Shown one piece after another: positions 52,621 to 61,624 of a stretch of 64,000 bases of DNA (position 1 is the stretch's first letter; every line of letters starts with the position of its first letter). Where the stretch lies: positions 186,001-250,000 of the forward strand of contig NZ_BCXH01000005.1 in NCBI RefSeq assembly GCF_001895005.1, read 5' to 3'. The notes under the pieces were generated by a model, which did not search any database, was not told where the DNA came from, and saw nothing but the letters and a program-made list of their open reading frames with translations. The DNA is from Rhodococcus yunnanensis NBRC 103083. GTDB lineage: Bacteria; Actinomycetota; Actinomycetes; Mycobacteriales; Mycobacteriaceae. Made by a program: the position numbers and the translations under genes.

Positions 52621-54224
52621 AGAAGCTTTCGACCGTGTTCGCCGCTGCCGTGCTGGCCGCCGCGCTCGTGGCCTGCTCGGGTGGCGGAACACCCGGAGCC
52701 TCCGCAGGCGGCGAGCCACAACAGGGCGGCGACATCATCTTCCTCGAGAACGGTGAGTTCACCGGCTTCGCGCAGCAGGACCTGCGGACGTGGCAGACGT
52801 CCTCCGTCGCGGTCAATCTGTTCGACCGGCTCGTCTACCTCGACCCGAAGACCGGTGAACTGGAGCCGTGGCTGGCCACGTCCTGGACCGTCGATGCCGA
52901 TGCCACCGAGATCGAACTGACCCTGCGCACCGACGTCACCTTCAGCGACGGCACCCCGCTCACCCCCGAGGTGATCGTCGCGAACCTCGACCGATTCGGC
53001 ACGGGCGACCCCGACAACGGCATCACCCCGTCGCGTCCTCAGTTCGCGCGATACGCGAGCTCGACGGCGGTGGGCAACGACAAGGTCGTCATCACCCTGT
53101 CGCAGCCGGATACCGGCTTCCTCAACAATCTGGCCGACCTGCGGCACTCCATCGTCGCGCAGTCGACCCTGGACCTGGGCTACGAGGACGCGTCGAAGCT
53201 CGAGAACGCCATCGGCACCGGCTCGTTCGTGTTCGACTCACAGAAGCCGGGCAGTGAGATCAAGATCGTGAAGCGCGACGGGTACGACTGGCCGCCTGCC
53301 TCCGCAGCGCACACCGGTGAGGCGTACCTGGACTCGATCACCTACATCATCTCCAGCGAAGGTGCATCACGCACAGGACTGTTGTTGTCGGGACAAGCTC
53401 AGGCGGCACGTGACGTCCTCATCACCGACGAGAAGCAGTTGCAGGACCAGGGATTCCACTACTACGGCGCCAGGCCGTTCGGTGGCGTGCGGGACCTCGA
53501 GATCAACCCGTCCGCGAACCCGATCATCGCGGATCCGAACGTGCGCAAGGCAATCCTGCACGCGATCGACCGTGACGAGTTGATCGACACCGTGTACAAC
53601 GACAACTGGACCACGGCAACAGGTTTGGTGCAGTCCAACACCCCCGGATACGTCGACATCGGCGACGAGTACGGCTTCGACGCCGAACAGGCCAACGAGC
53701 TGCTCGATCAGGCCGGGTGGACCGTGAAGGGCGCAGACGGCATTCGGACGAAGGACGGCCAGCGTCTGACGTTCACGATCTACCCGGAGTCGCAGTGGGT
53801 CGTCCCGATCCCCGACGCCGAGCTCATCGCAATTCAATTGGCACGTGTCGGAATAGAATTCGAGATCGTCAAGGTCGACCGATCCACCTACAACGCACAG
53901 GTCGCCAAGCCGGACAATCCGTTCTCGTGGGGCCACGCCACTGCAACCGACGTCAACCAGCTGTGGAACCGGTATCGCTCGGGCGGCGTCGGTGGTCTGA
54001 ACGATCCCGCGTTCGACGCGTTGCTCGACGTCATCAAGACCACCCCGATCGGCGAGGCACGCACCGAAGCCGTCGCCCAGGTGCAGAAGTACCTGCTCGA
54101 CAACGCCATCATCGTGCCGCTGCAGGAGACGCAGCAATCCTTCGTCACGGCACCTCAACTCAACGGATTCGAACCCGAAACGCTGGGACGGTCGTACTTC
54201 TACGACGCCTGGCTCGACGACTGA
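52617..54224 (+). CDS. family 5 (peptide/nickel-type) substrate-binding lipoprotein, first of a tandem pair
   Basis: 535 residues. Signal peptide with lipobox LVAC, Cys20. Features: QQGGDIIFLENGEFTGF, LVYLDPKTGELEPWLATSW, DVTFSDGTPLTPEVI, VRKAILHAIDRDELIDTVYND and LLDQAGWTVKGADGI. The whole protein lines up with the next gene product, including the shared GRSYFYDAWLDD-type end, so they arose by tandem duplication. The ATG overlaps the mini-ACAD stop as ATGA, tying these genes to one transcript. Ligand unknown. Confidence 0.93.
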   Translation: MKKLSTVFAAAVLAAALVACSGGGTPGASAGGEPQQGGDIIFLENGEFTGFAQQDLRTWQTSSVAVNLFDRLVYLDPKTGELEPWLATSWTVDADATEIELTLRTDVTFSDGTPLTPEVIVANLDRFGTGDPDNGITPSRPQFARYASSTAVGNDKVVITLSQPDTGFLNNLADLRHSIVAQSTLDLGYEDASKLENAIGTGSFVFDSQKPGSEIKIVKRDGYDWPPASAAHTGEAYLDSITYIISSEGASRTGLLLSGQAQAARDVLITDEKQLQDQGFHYYGARPFGGVRDLEINPSANPIIADPNVRKAILHAIDRDELIDTVYNDNWTTATGLVQSNTPGYVDIGDEYGFDAEQANELLDQAGWTVKGADGIRTKDGQRLTFTIYPESQWVVPIPDAELIAIQLARVGIEFEIVKVDRSTYNAQVAKPDNPFSWGHATATDVNQLWNRYRSGGVGGLNDPAFDALLDVIKTTPIGEARTEAVAQVQKYLLDNAIIVPLQETQQSFVTAPQLNGFEPETLGRSYFYDAWLDD

Positions 54225-54263
54225 TCCGCCCACACCCCGAGAACATCTGGAGAACACACGATC

Positions 54264-55892
54264 ATGACCACATCCATCCGATTCCGGCGATCGGCCGCCG
54301 GTCTCGCAGTCTCCGTCGTGGCAGTGCTCGTTGCTGCCTGCGGTGGGGCGGGTGCAAGCCCCGACAGCAGCGGTGGCGGTGAACCACAGCAGGGCGGCGA
54401 CGTCATCTTCCTCGAGAGCGGCGAGTTCACGAGTTTCGCGCAGCAGGACCTGCGCCTGTGGCAGAACTCGTCGGTCTCGGTGAATCTGTTCGATCAGCTG
54501 GTCTACCTCGATCCGGAGACCGGGACACTCGAACCGTGGCTCGCGGCGTCGTGGGAGATCAACGACGACTACACCGAGTTCCTGCTGACCCTGCGCGACG
54601 GCGTCACCTTCAGCGACGGCAGCCCGCTGACCCCCGAGGTCGTCGTCGCCAATCTCGATCGGTTCGGGTACGGCGACACCGCGCGGGGCTACTCGCCGTC
54701 GAAACCGCAGTTCAACAACTACGACCACGCCGAGAAGGCAAGCGAGAACCAGGTCAGGATCTTTCTGAAGAAGACCGACACCGGATTCCTCAACGGTCTG
54801 AGCGATCTTCGGCATTCGATCTTCGGTCAGGCCGCACTCGACCTCCCGTACGAGGAAGTCGCCGACGTGAGCCAGGCCGTCGGCAGCGGGCCGTTCGTCG
54901 TCGACTCGGTCGAAGGCAGCACCGAGATCAAGATCGTCAAGCGTGACGGATACGACTGGGGCCCGGGATCGGCCGACCACACCGGTGAGGCGTACCTCGA
55001 TTCGGTGACGTACATCGTCTCGAGCGAAGGTTCGTCGAGGACAGGACTGCTGCTGTCGAACCAGGCGCAGATCGCACGGGACATTCTCATCACCGACGAA
55101 AAGCAGCTGCAGGGCAAAGGCTTCCACTACATCGCCTCGCGGCCGTTCGGTGCCGTGCGGGAACTGTCGATCAACCCGTCCGCCAACGCGGCCGTGGCCG
55201 ACGTCCGTGTTCGACGCGCCATTCAGAAGGGGATCGACGTCGACGAAATTCTCGGTGCGATCTACAACGACAACTGGATCAAGGCCACCGGCCTGATTCA
55301 GGCCACCACACCCGGTTACAGCGAGGCGGTCAGCGATTACCCGTACGACGCTGCTGGGGCCGAGGCGTTGCTCGACGAAGCAGGCTGGACCACCCGCGAC
55401 AGCGACAACATCAGGACCAAGGACGGACAGCGGTTGGAGTTCACGCTCTACCCCGAGCTCAACTGGGTCGCCGCAGTGCAGGACGCCGAGCTCATCGCCA
55501 TCCAGCTCGAACGCATCGGGATCAAGATCGACGTCAGCAAGGTCGATCGCACGACGTACACGACCGTGACCACGGCGCCGGACAACGTCTTCTACTGGAA
55601 TCACCAGACAGGCGCCGACGTCAGCCAGCTGTGGACCAGGTACCGCGACGGCGGTGCAGGCGGGTACGACAACGCCGAATTCGATTCACTCGTCGGTGCC
55701 ATCGCCACCATTCCCGTCGGTGACGAGCGGACCGAGGCCGTCGACAAGGCGCAGCGGAAGTTGCTCGACGACGCCATTGTGATTCCGCTGGAGGAGACCC
55801 AGCAGTCCTTCGCGACGGCACCGAACCTGTACGGCTTCAAAGCGGAGACGCTCGGCCGCTCCTACCTCTACGACGCCTGGTTGGACGACTGA
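54264..55892 (+). CDS. family 5 (peptide/nickel-type) substrate-binding lipoprotein, second of a tandem pair
   Basis: 542 residues. Signal with lipobox VAAC, Cys26. Mature landmarks: QQGGDVIFLESGEFTSF, LVYLDPETGTLEPWLAASW, GVTFSDGSPLTPEVV, VRRAIQKGIDVDEILGAIYND and LLDEAGWTTRDSDNI. Close paralogue of the preceding protein, with different signal peptide and many changes in the middle, where ligand contacts lie. One base separates it from the permease start. Two receptors sharing one importer would widen the ligand range. Confidence 0.93.
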   Translation: MTTSIRFRRSAAGLAVSVVAVLVAACGGAGASPDSSGGGEPQQGGDVIFLESGEFTSFAQQDLRLWQNSSVSVNLFDQLVYLDPETGTLEPWLAASWEINDDYTEFLLTLRDGVTFSDGSPLTPEVVVANLDRFGYGDTARGYSPSKPQFNNYDHAEKASENQVRIFLKKTDTGFLNGLSDLRHSIFGQAALDLPYEEVADVSQAVGSGPFVVDSVEGSTEIKIVKRDGYDWGPGSADHTGEAYLDSVTYIVSSEGSSRTGLLLSNQAQIARDILITDEKQLQGKGFHYIASRPFGAVRELSINPSANAAVADVRVRRAIQKGIDVDEILGAIYNDNWIKATGLIQATTPGYSEAVSDYPYDAAGAEALLDEAGWTTRDSDNIRTKDGQRLEFTLYPELNWVAAVQDAELIAIQLERIGIKIDVSKVDRTTYTTVTTAPDNVFYWNHQTGADVSQLWTRYRDGGAGGYDNAEFDSLVGAIATIPVGDERTEAVDKAQRKLLDDAIVIPLEETQQSFATAPNLYGFKAETLGRSYLYDAWLDD

Positions 55893-55893
55893 C

Positions 55894-56895
55894 ATGGCTG
55901 CACCGATCGATTCCTACCGAAAGTACTCGCTGGTGCGGGTCGGGCACGGGCTGATCGTGCTTGCCCTGTCCTATCTGACGGTGTTCCTGCTCCTCTTCGT
56001 GCTGCCGGGTGATCCGATCAGCGCCAGGCTCAACGACCCCGATTCGAGCTATTCGCCCGAGCAGATCGATCAGTTGCTCGCCTACTACGGGATGGATCAG
56101 CCCCTGACGGTGCAGTTGTGGCGGGCCGTGTCTCGGCTGTTCCAGGGCGATCTCGGATACTCGTTGACCACGGTGGAGCCGGTCGGTGAGAGGATACTGC
56201 AGGCATTGCCGTCGACGATTCAGCTGTCGGTGATCACGCTCGTGTTCTCGGTGCTCATCGCGTTGGTGCTGACCGTGATCGCCACGGTCGCACCGGCGTT
56301 GCCGGTACGCCGGTTCGCGGCGTCGGTTCCCGCGGGTCTGCTGTCGGTGCCGACGTTCGTGTTCGGTCTGCTGGTGCTCCAGGTGTTCTCCTACAATCTC
56401 GGTCTGTTCAGCACCCTGAAGACCGACGGATGGGTCGGCGCACTTCCCGCCGCAGCGGTACTGGCGCTCCCCATTTCGGCGCCGTTCGCGAGGGTACTGA
56501 TCGAGAATGCGCGTGAAGTGCAGACCGAACCGTTCGTCACGTTCGCCAAATCCAAGGGTATGAGTACGCCGCGACTGCTGTTCGCGCACATCGCGCGTCC
56601 GTCGTCACTGCCGGGAGTCACCATGCTCGGTCTCGCCGCAGCCGAACTGATCACGGGCTCGGTCATCGTCGAGGCGATCTTCAACAGGCACGGAATCGGT
56701 TCGGTCATCGAATCCGCAGTGTCGAGCCAGGATTCACCGGTGCTACTGGGCGTCATTCTCCTCGCCGCCGGAGTGGTCGTCGTGGTCAACCTCGGCGTCG
56801 ACCTGCTCTATCCACTGCTCGACCCGCGACTCAAGGGTGCACCGACCGAAGCCGCGGCGACCGTCACCCCGACCAGTGTGGAGGCACTTCGATGA
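55894..56895 (+). CDS. Dpp/Opp-type ABC transporter permease (DppB-like)
   Basis: 333 residues. N-terminal helix LIVLALSYLTVFLLLFVL with the LPGDPISARL motif; a periplasmic segment; five more helices; coupling loop FVTFAKSKGMSTPRLLFAHIARP; then GSVIVEAIFNRHGIG. Begins one base after the receptor stop and overlaps the next permease by 4 bases. Confidence 0.93.
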   Translation: MAAPIDSYRKYSLVRVGHGLIVLALSYLTVFLLLFVLPGDPISARLNDPDSSYSPEQIDQLLAYYGMDQPLTVQLWRAVSRLFQGDLGYSLTTVEPVGERILQALPSTIQLSVITLVFSVLIALVLTVIATVAPALPVRRFAASVPAGLLSVPTFVFGLLVLQVFSYNLGLFSTLKTDGWVGALPAAAVLALPISAPFARVLIENAREVQTEPFVTFAKSKGMSTPRLLFAHIARPSSLPGVTMLGLAAAELITGSVIVEAIFNRHGIGSVIESAVSSQDSPVLLGVILLAAGVVVVVNLGVDLLYPLLDPRLKGAPTEAAATVTPTSVEALR

Positions 56896-57770
56896 CACTC
56901 ACTGCCGAGAAGCCGGACGCGGCGGTCACCCCGCCTCGCCGGTCGAGGGATTGGTCGGGACTGCGAAGACATCTGTCCCCGTTGACGATCCTGTCCTCGA
57001 TCGTCGTCGCGATCATCCTGATCGCCGCGATCGTCCCGGGACTGCTCCGCACGCACGATCCGTTCCAGGAACACTCGAACGAGGTGCTGCTCGCGCCGTC
57101 GGGTACGTACTTCCTCGGTACCGACTACCTCGGACGCGACATCTACTCGCGGCTCATCGAAGGCACGGGAATGTCGGTGGTCAGTGCACTGCTGGCCGTC
57201 GTGATCGGTCTCGTGGTGGGTTCGGCGATCGGTCTGATCGCCGGTTACTACGCAGGCGGCCCCGTGGAGAGTGTGTTGATGAGGTTGGTGGACACCCTCA
57301 TCGCGATCCCGGCGCTGCTGTTGTCGATGGCCATCGTCGTAGCACTGGGGTTCTCGACGATCAATGCCGCTATCGCAGTGGGTGTCTCGTCGGTGGCGAC
57401 GTTCGCTCGACTGATGCGATCGGAAGTCCTTCGTATCCGATCACTCCCGTATCTCGAAGCCGCCGAACTGGTCGGCGCACGAGGGCGTGCGTCGATTCTG
57501 TCCCACGTGCTGCCCAACGCTCGCTCCAGTGTGCTCGCGCTGTCGGTGCTGCAGTTCGGTGCGGCCATTCTGGCGATCGCGTCACTGGCATTCCTCGGCT
57601 ACGGTGATTCACCGCCCTCGCCCGAATGGGGAGTGCAGGTGGCCGAGGGAAAGAACTACGTGTTCTCCGCCCCGTGGATGGTCGCAGTTCCGTCGATCGC
57701 GATCGTCCTGACGGTACTTGCCTTCAATCGTCTTTCCGTCGTCGTGAAGGAGTTGACCAACGATGAGTGA
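56892..57770 (+). CDS. Dpp/Opp-type ABC transporter permease (DppC-like)
   Basis: 292 residues. Polar N-terminus, first helix, then YFLGTDYLGRDIYSRLIEGT, five helices with the loop YLEAAELVGARGRASILSHVLPN, and PPSPEWG late. The usual WFGTD is YFLGTD here. RBS GGAGG before the ATG; the stop overlaps the ATPase start by 8 bases. Confidence 0.93.
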   Translation: MTLTAEKPDAAVTPPRRSRDWSGLRRHLSPLTILSSIVVAIILIAAIVPGLLRTHDPFQEHSNEVLLAPSGTYFLGTDYLGRDIYSRLIEGTGMSVVSALLAVVIGLVVGSAIGLIAGYYAGGPVESVLMRLVDTLIAIPALLLSMAIVVALGFSTINAAIAVGVSSVATFARLMRSEVLRIRSLPYLEAAELVGARGRASILSHVLPNARSSVLALSVLQFGAAILAIASLAFLGYGDSPPSPEWGVQVAEGKNYVFSAPWMVAVPSIAIVLTVLAFNRLSVVVKELTNDE

Positions 57771-59379
57771 GATCGTGCTGGATGTGGACGGACTGACGGT
57801 GGGATACCGGACCCGCGGGAAGGTCCATCGCACGGTACACGAGGTGTCGTTCGCCGTGCCGAAGGGCGGCGCGGTGGCGCTCGTCGGTGAATCGGGCTCG
57901 GGGAAGTCGACACTGGCCAATGTGGTGCTGCGGCTCGCTGCGCCGAATGCCGTCATCGAGGCGGGTGAGGTGACCTACAACGGTGAGTCGCTGTCGACGG
58001 CGTCCACTGCACGGCTGCGGGCGTTGCGCGGAAACGACATCGCCTATGTCCCGCAGGATCCGGCGAACTCGCTCAACCCGGTGCGTACGATCGAGAGCCA
58101 GTTGCTCGAAACGCTCGCGGTGACCGGATCCGCGCATGACGGCAGTGCGACCGTCGTCGAACTGCTGACCGAGGTGGGGATTCCGCGTCCCGCCGAGGTC
58201 GCGACGAGGTACCCGCACCAACTCTCGGGCGGTATGTTGCAGCGTGTTCTCATCGCATCGGCCATCGCAGCGCGGCCGACGCTGCTGATCGCCGACGAGC
58301 CGACGTCCGCGCTCGATGTCACCGTGCAGCGCCGTGTACTCGACCTGCTCGATCATCTGCGCGGCGAGCTCGGCTCCTCGTTGTTGTTGATCACTCACGA
58401 CCTCGCGCTCGCCAAGGAGCGCTGCGATGATCTGGTGGTCCTCGAGGCGGGCAGAGTTCAGGAGACCGGCAGTGCCGCAGTGGTGTTCGAGAATCCGACG
58501 AGCGACTACACGCGCAGCCTGCTGGCCGATGTACCTGCTCTCAACGCGGACAAGTTCGGCAAACTGACCGCAGCTCCGGTGCAGCAATCCGGCAGTGCGG
58601 TTCGCATCGTCGATGTGAGCAAGAGGTTCGCGCGCGGGGGTGTACTGGCGCTCGACGGTGTGAATCTGAACGTCGGCCGCGGAACGACCCACGCGATCGT
58701 CGGCGAATCCGGTTCCGGTAAAACGACGCTCGCGCGCTTGATCCTCGGGCTCGATCATCCGACATCGGGTGAGGTGTTCATCGACGGAGCGCAGCTCGAT
58801 CATTCGAAGCCGGAGTCCCTACATGATGCGCGACGACGGCTGCAGCTGGTCTATCAGAATCCCTTCGTCTCACTCGATCCCACGTACACCGCGGCGCAGT
58901 CGGTGGCCGAGCCGCTGCTGCGGTACCGAATAGGCACCAGGGCCTCGCGCGCTGCGAAGGCCAGGGAACTGCTCACACTCGTCGGGCTTCCGGCAGCCGC
59001 GCACGATTCTCTACCCAAACGACTCAGCGGCGGACAGCGCCAGCGCGTCGCGATCGCTCGGGCGCTCGCACTCGAACCCGAGGTCCTTGTGCTCGACGAA
59101 CCCACCAGCGCGCTGGATGTCACGGTCCAGGCGCAGATTCTCGAGCTGCTCGTGGCCCTGCAACACGAGCTCGGGTCGACCTATCTGCTCATCTCGCACG
59201 ATCTCGGCGTCGTGCGGCAGATCGCCGACGACATCACGGTGCTGCGTCACGGCATCGTCGTCGAATCCGGTTCGGCGCGAGATGTGTTCGCCGCACCGAC
59301 CCAGGATTACACGCGTGACCTGATCGAATCGGTACCCGGGTGGGCCGAGTCCGGCGCACGCGACACCGTCCCAGCGTGA
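57763..59379 (+). CDS. fused Dpp-type ABC ATPase with two nucleotide-binding domains (DppD-DppF)
   Basis: 538 residues with two ABC domains. Domain 1: GESGSGKSTL, LSGGMLQRVLIA (Leu in place of the usual Arg), IADEPTSALDVT. Domain 2: GESGSGKTTL, LSGGQRQRVAIA, VLDEPTSALDVT, and LISHDLGVVRQ. AAGGAG ribosome site lies inside the permease gene. Energises the two-receptor importer; 25 bases before the DszC-like gene. Confidence 0.93.
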   Translation: MSEIVLDVDGLTVGYRTRGKVHRTVHEVSFAVPKGGAVALVGESGSGKSTLANVVLRLAAPNAVIEAGEVTYNGESLSTASTARLRALRGNDIAYVPQDPANSLNPVRTIESQLLETLAVTGSAHDGSATVVELLTEVGIPRPAEVATRYPHQLSGGMLQRVLIASAIAARPTLLIADEPTSALDVTVQRRVLDLLDHLRGELGSSLLLITHDLALAKERCDDLVVLEAGRVQETGSAAVVFENPTSDYTRSLLADVPALNADKFGKLTAAPVQQSGSAVRIVDVSKRFARGGVLALDGVNLNVGRGTTHAIVGESGSGKTTLARLILGLDHPTSGEVFIDGAQLDHSKPESLHDARRRLQLVYQNPFVSLDPTYTAAQSVAEPLLRYRIGTRASRAAKARELLTLVGLPAAAHDSLPKRLSGGQRQRVAIARALALEPEVLVLDEPTSALDVTVQAQILELLVALQHELGSTYLLISHDLGVVRQIADDITVLRHGIVVESGSARDVFAAPTQDYTRDLIESVPGWAESGARDTVPA

Positions 59380-59404
59380 CCACTTCTACCGGTAAGGACT
59401 ACTC

Positions 59405-60712
59405 ATGACCACATCGACAGCTCTACACATCGAGACGGCATTGACCGATGCTCAGTTGCTGGAACGCTTTCGGTCGACATTCGACCGTATCGCCGAGGGC
59501 GCGCTCGACCGCGAGACCGTACGCCGTGTTCCGATCGAGGAGGCGCGATGGCTCGGTGAACTCGGTTTCGGTGCGCTGCGCGTACCCCGTGAGCTCGGTG
59601 GCTTCGGGGTGTCGTTGCGGCAGCTCTTCGGCTTGTTCGTCGAACTGGGGGCGGCTGAATCGAATCTCGTGCAGGCACTTCGAGTCCATTTCCGGTTCAC
59701 CGAGGACCGATTGCGCGAGCGGGACACCGAACGCGGACAGCTGTGGCTGCAGCGAATCGCCGAGGGCGCCATCGTCGGCAACGCGAGCAGTGAGCGCGAA
59801 GGCAACATCCGCGGGCGCACCAACACGACGCTGCGCGCCGACGGGGATACGTTCCTGCTCAACGGAACCAAGTACTACAGCACCGGTGGACTGTATGCCG
59901 ACTACGTCTCCGTCGCCGTGGTCACCGACGAGGGCGAGCGCGTCACCGCCGTCGTCCGCAGCGACGCGCCCGGCGTCCAATTGCTCGACGACTACACCGG
60001 ATTCGGGCAGCGGACCAGCGGCAGCGGCACGACGGTCCTCACCGATGTCGTCGTATCGCCCGAGGACATCATCAGGCAGGAACAGGTACTCGCAGGGCAG
60101 CTGGCGGGGCTGCAGCTGACGCATCTGGCGACCATCGCAGGCATCGTACGGGCCGCGGTCGACGAGACGGCGGGCTTCGTCCGGCGTCGGCGCCGCTCCT
60201 ACAGTCAGGCCAGCGCCGACCTGCCCCGTGAGGATCCGCAGGTACAGCAGGTCATCGGGCGGGTCGACGCCGTCGCGCACGCGTTGAAGCAGATCGTGCT
60301 CGGTGCTGCGGACGAACTGGACTCCGCTGTCGACGCGCGCTACGCGCTGCGTGTCGCCGAACCTGCCGCACGCACCGAGGACGCCGAGGCGGCGGTGCGT
60401 GAGGCGGAGCTGACGGCCGAGCTGGGCTCCTACCGTGCGCAGTCATCGGTCATCGACCTCGCGCTGCGAGCGACGGCGGAGATCTTCGAGGTCGGTGGAG
60501 CGTCGGCACTCGACGAGAGCCTGCACCTGGATCGGCACTGGCGAAACGTGCGGACCCTGTCCTCGCACAACCCCGTCATCTACCGAGAGAGGGCCATCGG
60601 GGACTTCGTACTCAACGGGACCGAGCCCGTCAACGTGCCGTCGGTGGGGGAGGCGCCCGGTCTGGCGGAGGTATCGGATCAGGATGCGGTGGTGGCCGCG
60701 GCCACGCGCTGA
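59405..60712 (+). CDS. DszC-like acyl-CoA-dehydrogenase-fold flavin monooxygenase
   Basis: 435 residues. N-terminal helical domain with LGFGALRVPRELGGFGVSLRQL, middle beta domain with FLLNGTKYYSTGGLYADYVSVAVV and FGQRTSGSGTTVLTDVVV, then a helical C-terminal domain ending in GGASALDESLHLDRHWRN and SSHNPVIYRERAIGDF. The NGTKYYSTG, SGSGTT and DRHWRN...HNP blocks mark the DszC/SfnB branch, which uses reduced flavin and O2 rather than dehydrogenating acyl-CoA. A GGTAAGGA ribosome site precedes the ATG. It closes the + strand operon; its last 34 bases overlap the convergent LysR gene. Confidence 0.88.
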   Translation: MTTSTALHIETALTDAQLLERFRSTFDRIAEGALDRETVRRVPIEEARWLGELGFGALRVPRELGGFGVSLRQLFGLFVELGAAESNLVQALRVHFRFTEDRLRERDTERGQLWLQRIAEGAIVGNASSEREGNIRGRTNTTLRADGDTFLLNGTKYYSTGGLYADYVSVAVVTDEGERVTAVVRSDAPGVQLLDDYTGFGQRTSGSGTTVLTDVVVSPEDIIRQEQVLAGQLAGLQLTHLATIAGIVRAAVDETAGFVRRRRRSYSQASADLPREDPQVQQVIGRVDAVAHALKQIVLGAADELDSAVDARYALRVAEPAARTEDAEAAVREAELTAELGSYRAQSSVIDLALRATAEIFEVGGASALDESLHLDRHWRNVRTLSSHNPVIYRERAIGDFVLNGTEPVNVPSVGEAPGLAEVSDQDAVVAAATR

Positions 60713-61596
60713 TGCGCGATGTCCCGCAGTGTCTGCACGACGACGGACACTGCGGGATTCTCGAGCGCACCCTCGCGATGCACCACGTCGATGGTGCGGC
60801 TGCCGACATCGAAGCCGTCGACGATCATCGATTCGAGGGTCGGCGGCACCGACATTCGAGGCACGAGTGCCACCGCACCTCCGATAGCGGCGAGCTGGCA
60901 CATGTTCGGCGCCCCGACCACCCGATGTTCGATCTTGGGCGTGAACCCGTGCCGCTCGCCGAGCAGCGTGAGTGCCTCGGCGAGCCCGGTGTCCTGTGGC
61001 CCGGTGATCCACGCCTCGTCGGCCAACGACCGAAGGCCTACCGTCCGAACACGAAGTGCGACAGCAGCCGGTGCCAGCAGCACGAGGGGGTCACGCAGCA
61101 GCGCGTGGCTGTGCAGGCCGCTCAACGGATCGGCGGCGCGGAAGTCGAGTCGAGAGGTGAGCGCGACATCGGTGTCACCGTGCCGAAGCGACCGAAGCGA
61201 GACCGGCGTCGGCGCCTGAACGACACGGACGGTCAGCTCGGGTTTGTCTCGTCGGAGTCGATGCAACAGCGGAGCGGCGAGACCGGGTATGGACGTCTCG
61301 AATCCGGAGAGCGCGATGCGCCCGCCGTTGCGATCCCGTGTCCTGGCGACCGCGCTCGTCGCCTCGTCGACGACACGGAGAATCTCGCGCGCGTGCGAGA
61401 CGAGGGTCTCGCCGCTCTCGGTGAGGCGTAGATTACGGCCGTCGCGCCGGAACAGCACCGCGGACACCTCGTCCTCCAACACTCGAAGTTGAGAGGACAC
61501 CGCAGAACTGGTGATGTTGCGTCGCTCGGCGACGGCGGTGACCGTGCCGAGCTCGGCCAGATCGCGCAGCAACATCAACCGCCGAAAGTTCAGCAT
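60679..61596 (-). CDS. LysR-family transcriptional regulator
   Basis: 305 residues from ATG 61596 (MLNFRRLMLLRDLAELG), the usual LysR beginning; open frame further upstream is inside the next gene. Winged helix at about 4-62 with VAERRNITSSAVSSQLRVLEDEVSAVLFRR. The ligand-binding part spans about 90-290 with two alpha/beta lobes. It starts 28 bases after the stop of the DszC-like gene at 61625, so the two probably share a transcript. It is the likely regulator of this region. Such proteins often sense sulfur metabolites or pathway intermediates. Confidence 0.9.
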   Translation of the reverse strand: MLNFRRLMLLRDLAELGTVTAVAERRNITSSAVSSQLRVLEDEVSAVLFRRDGRNLRLTESGETLVSHAREILRVVDEATSAVARTRDRNGGRIALSGFETSIPGLAAPLLHRLRRDKPELTVRVVQAPTPVSLRSLRHGDTDVALTSRLDFRAADPLSGLHSHALLRDPLVLLAPAAVALRVRTVGLRSLADEAWITGPQDTGLAEALTLLGERHGFTPKIEHRVVGAPNMCQLAAIGGAVALVPRMSVPPTLESMIVDGFDVGSRTIDVVHREGALENPAVSVVVQTLRDIAHQRVAAATTAS

Positions 61597-61624
61597 CGGA
61601 GTTCTGTCCTGCGGCGCAGTCGCA

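Noticed and set aside
53367..55604. A very long open frame (745 codons) on the - strand opposite the two receptor genes
   Set aside because: It is antisense to two clear family 5 receptors with signal peptides; its translation shows no domain and arises from GC-biased codon use.
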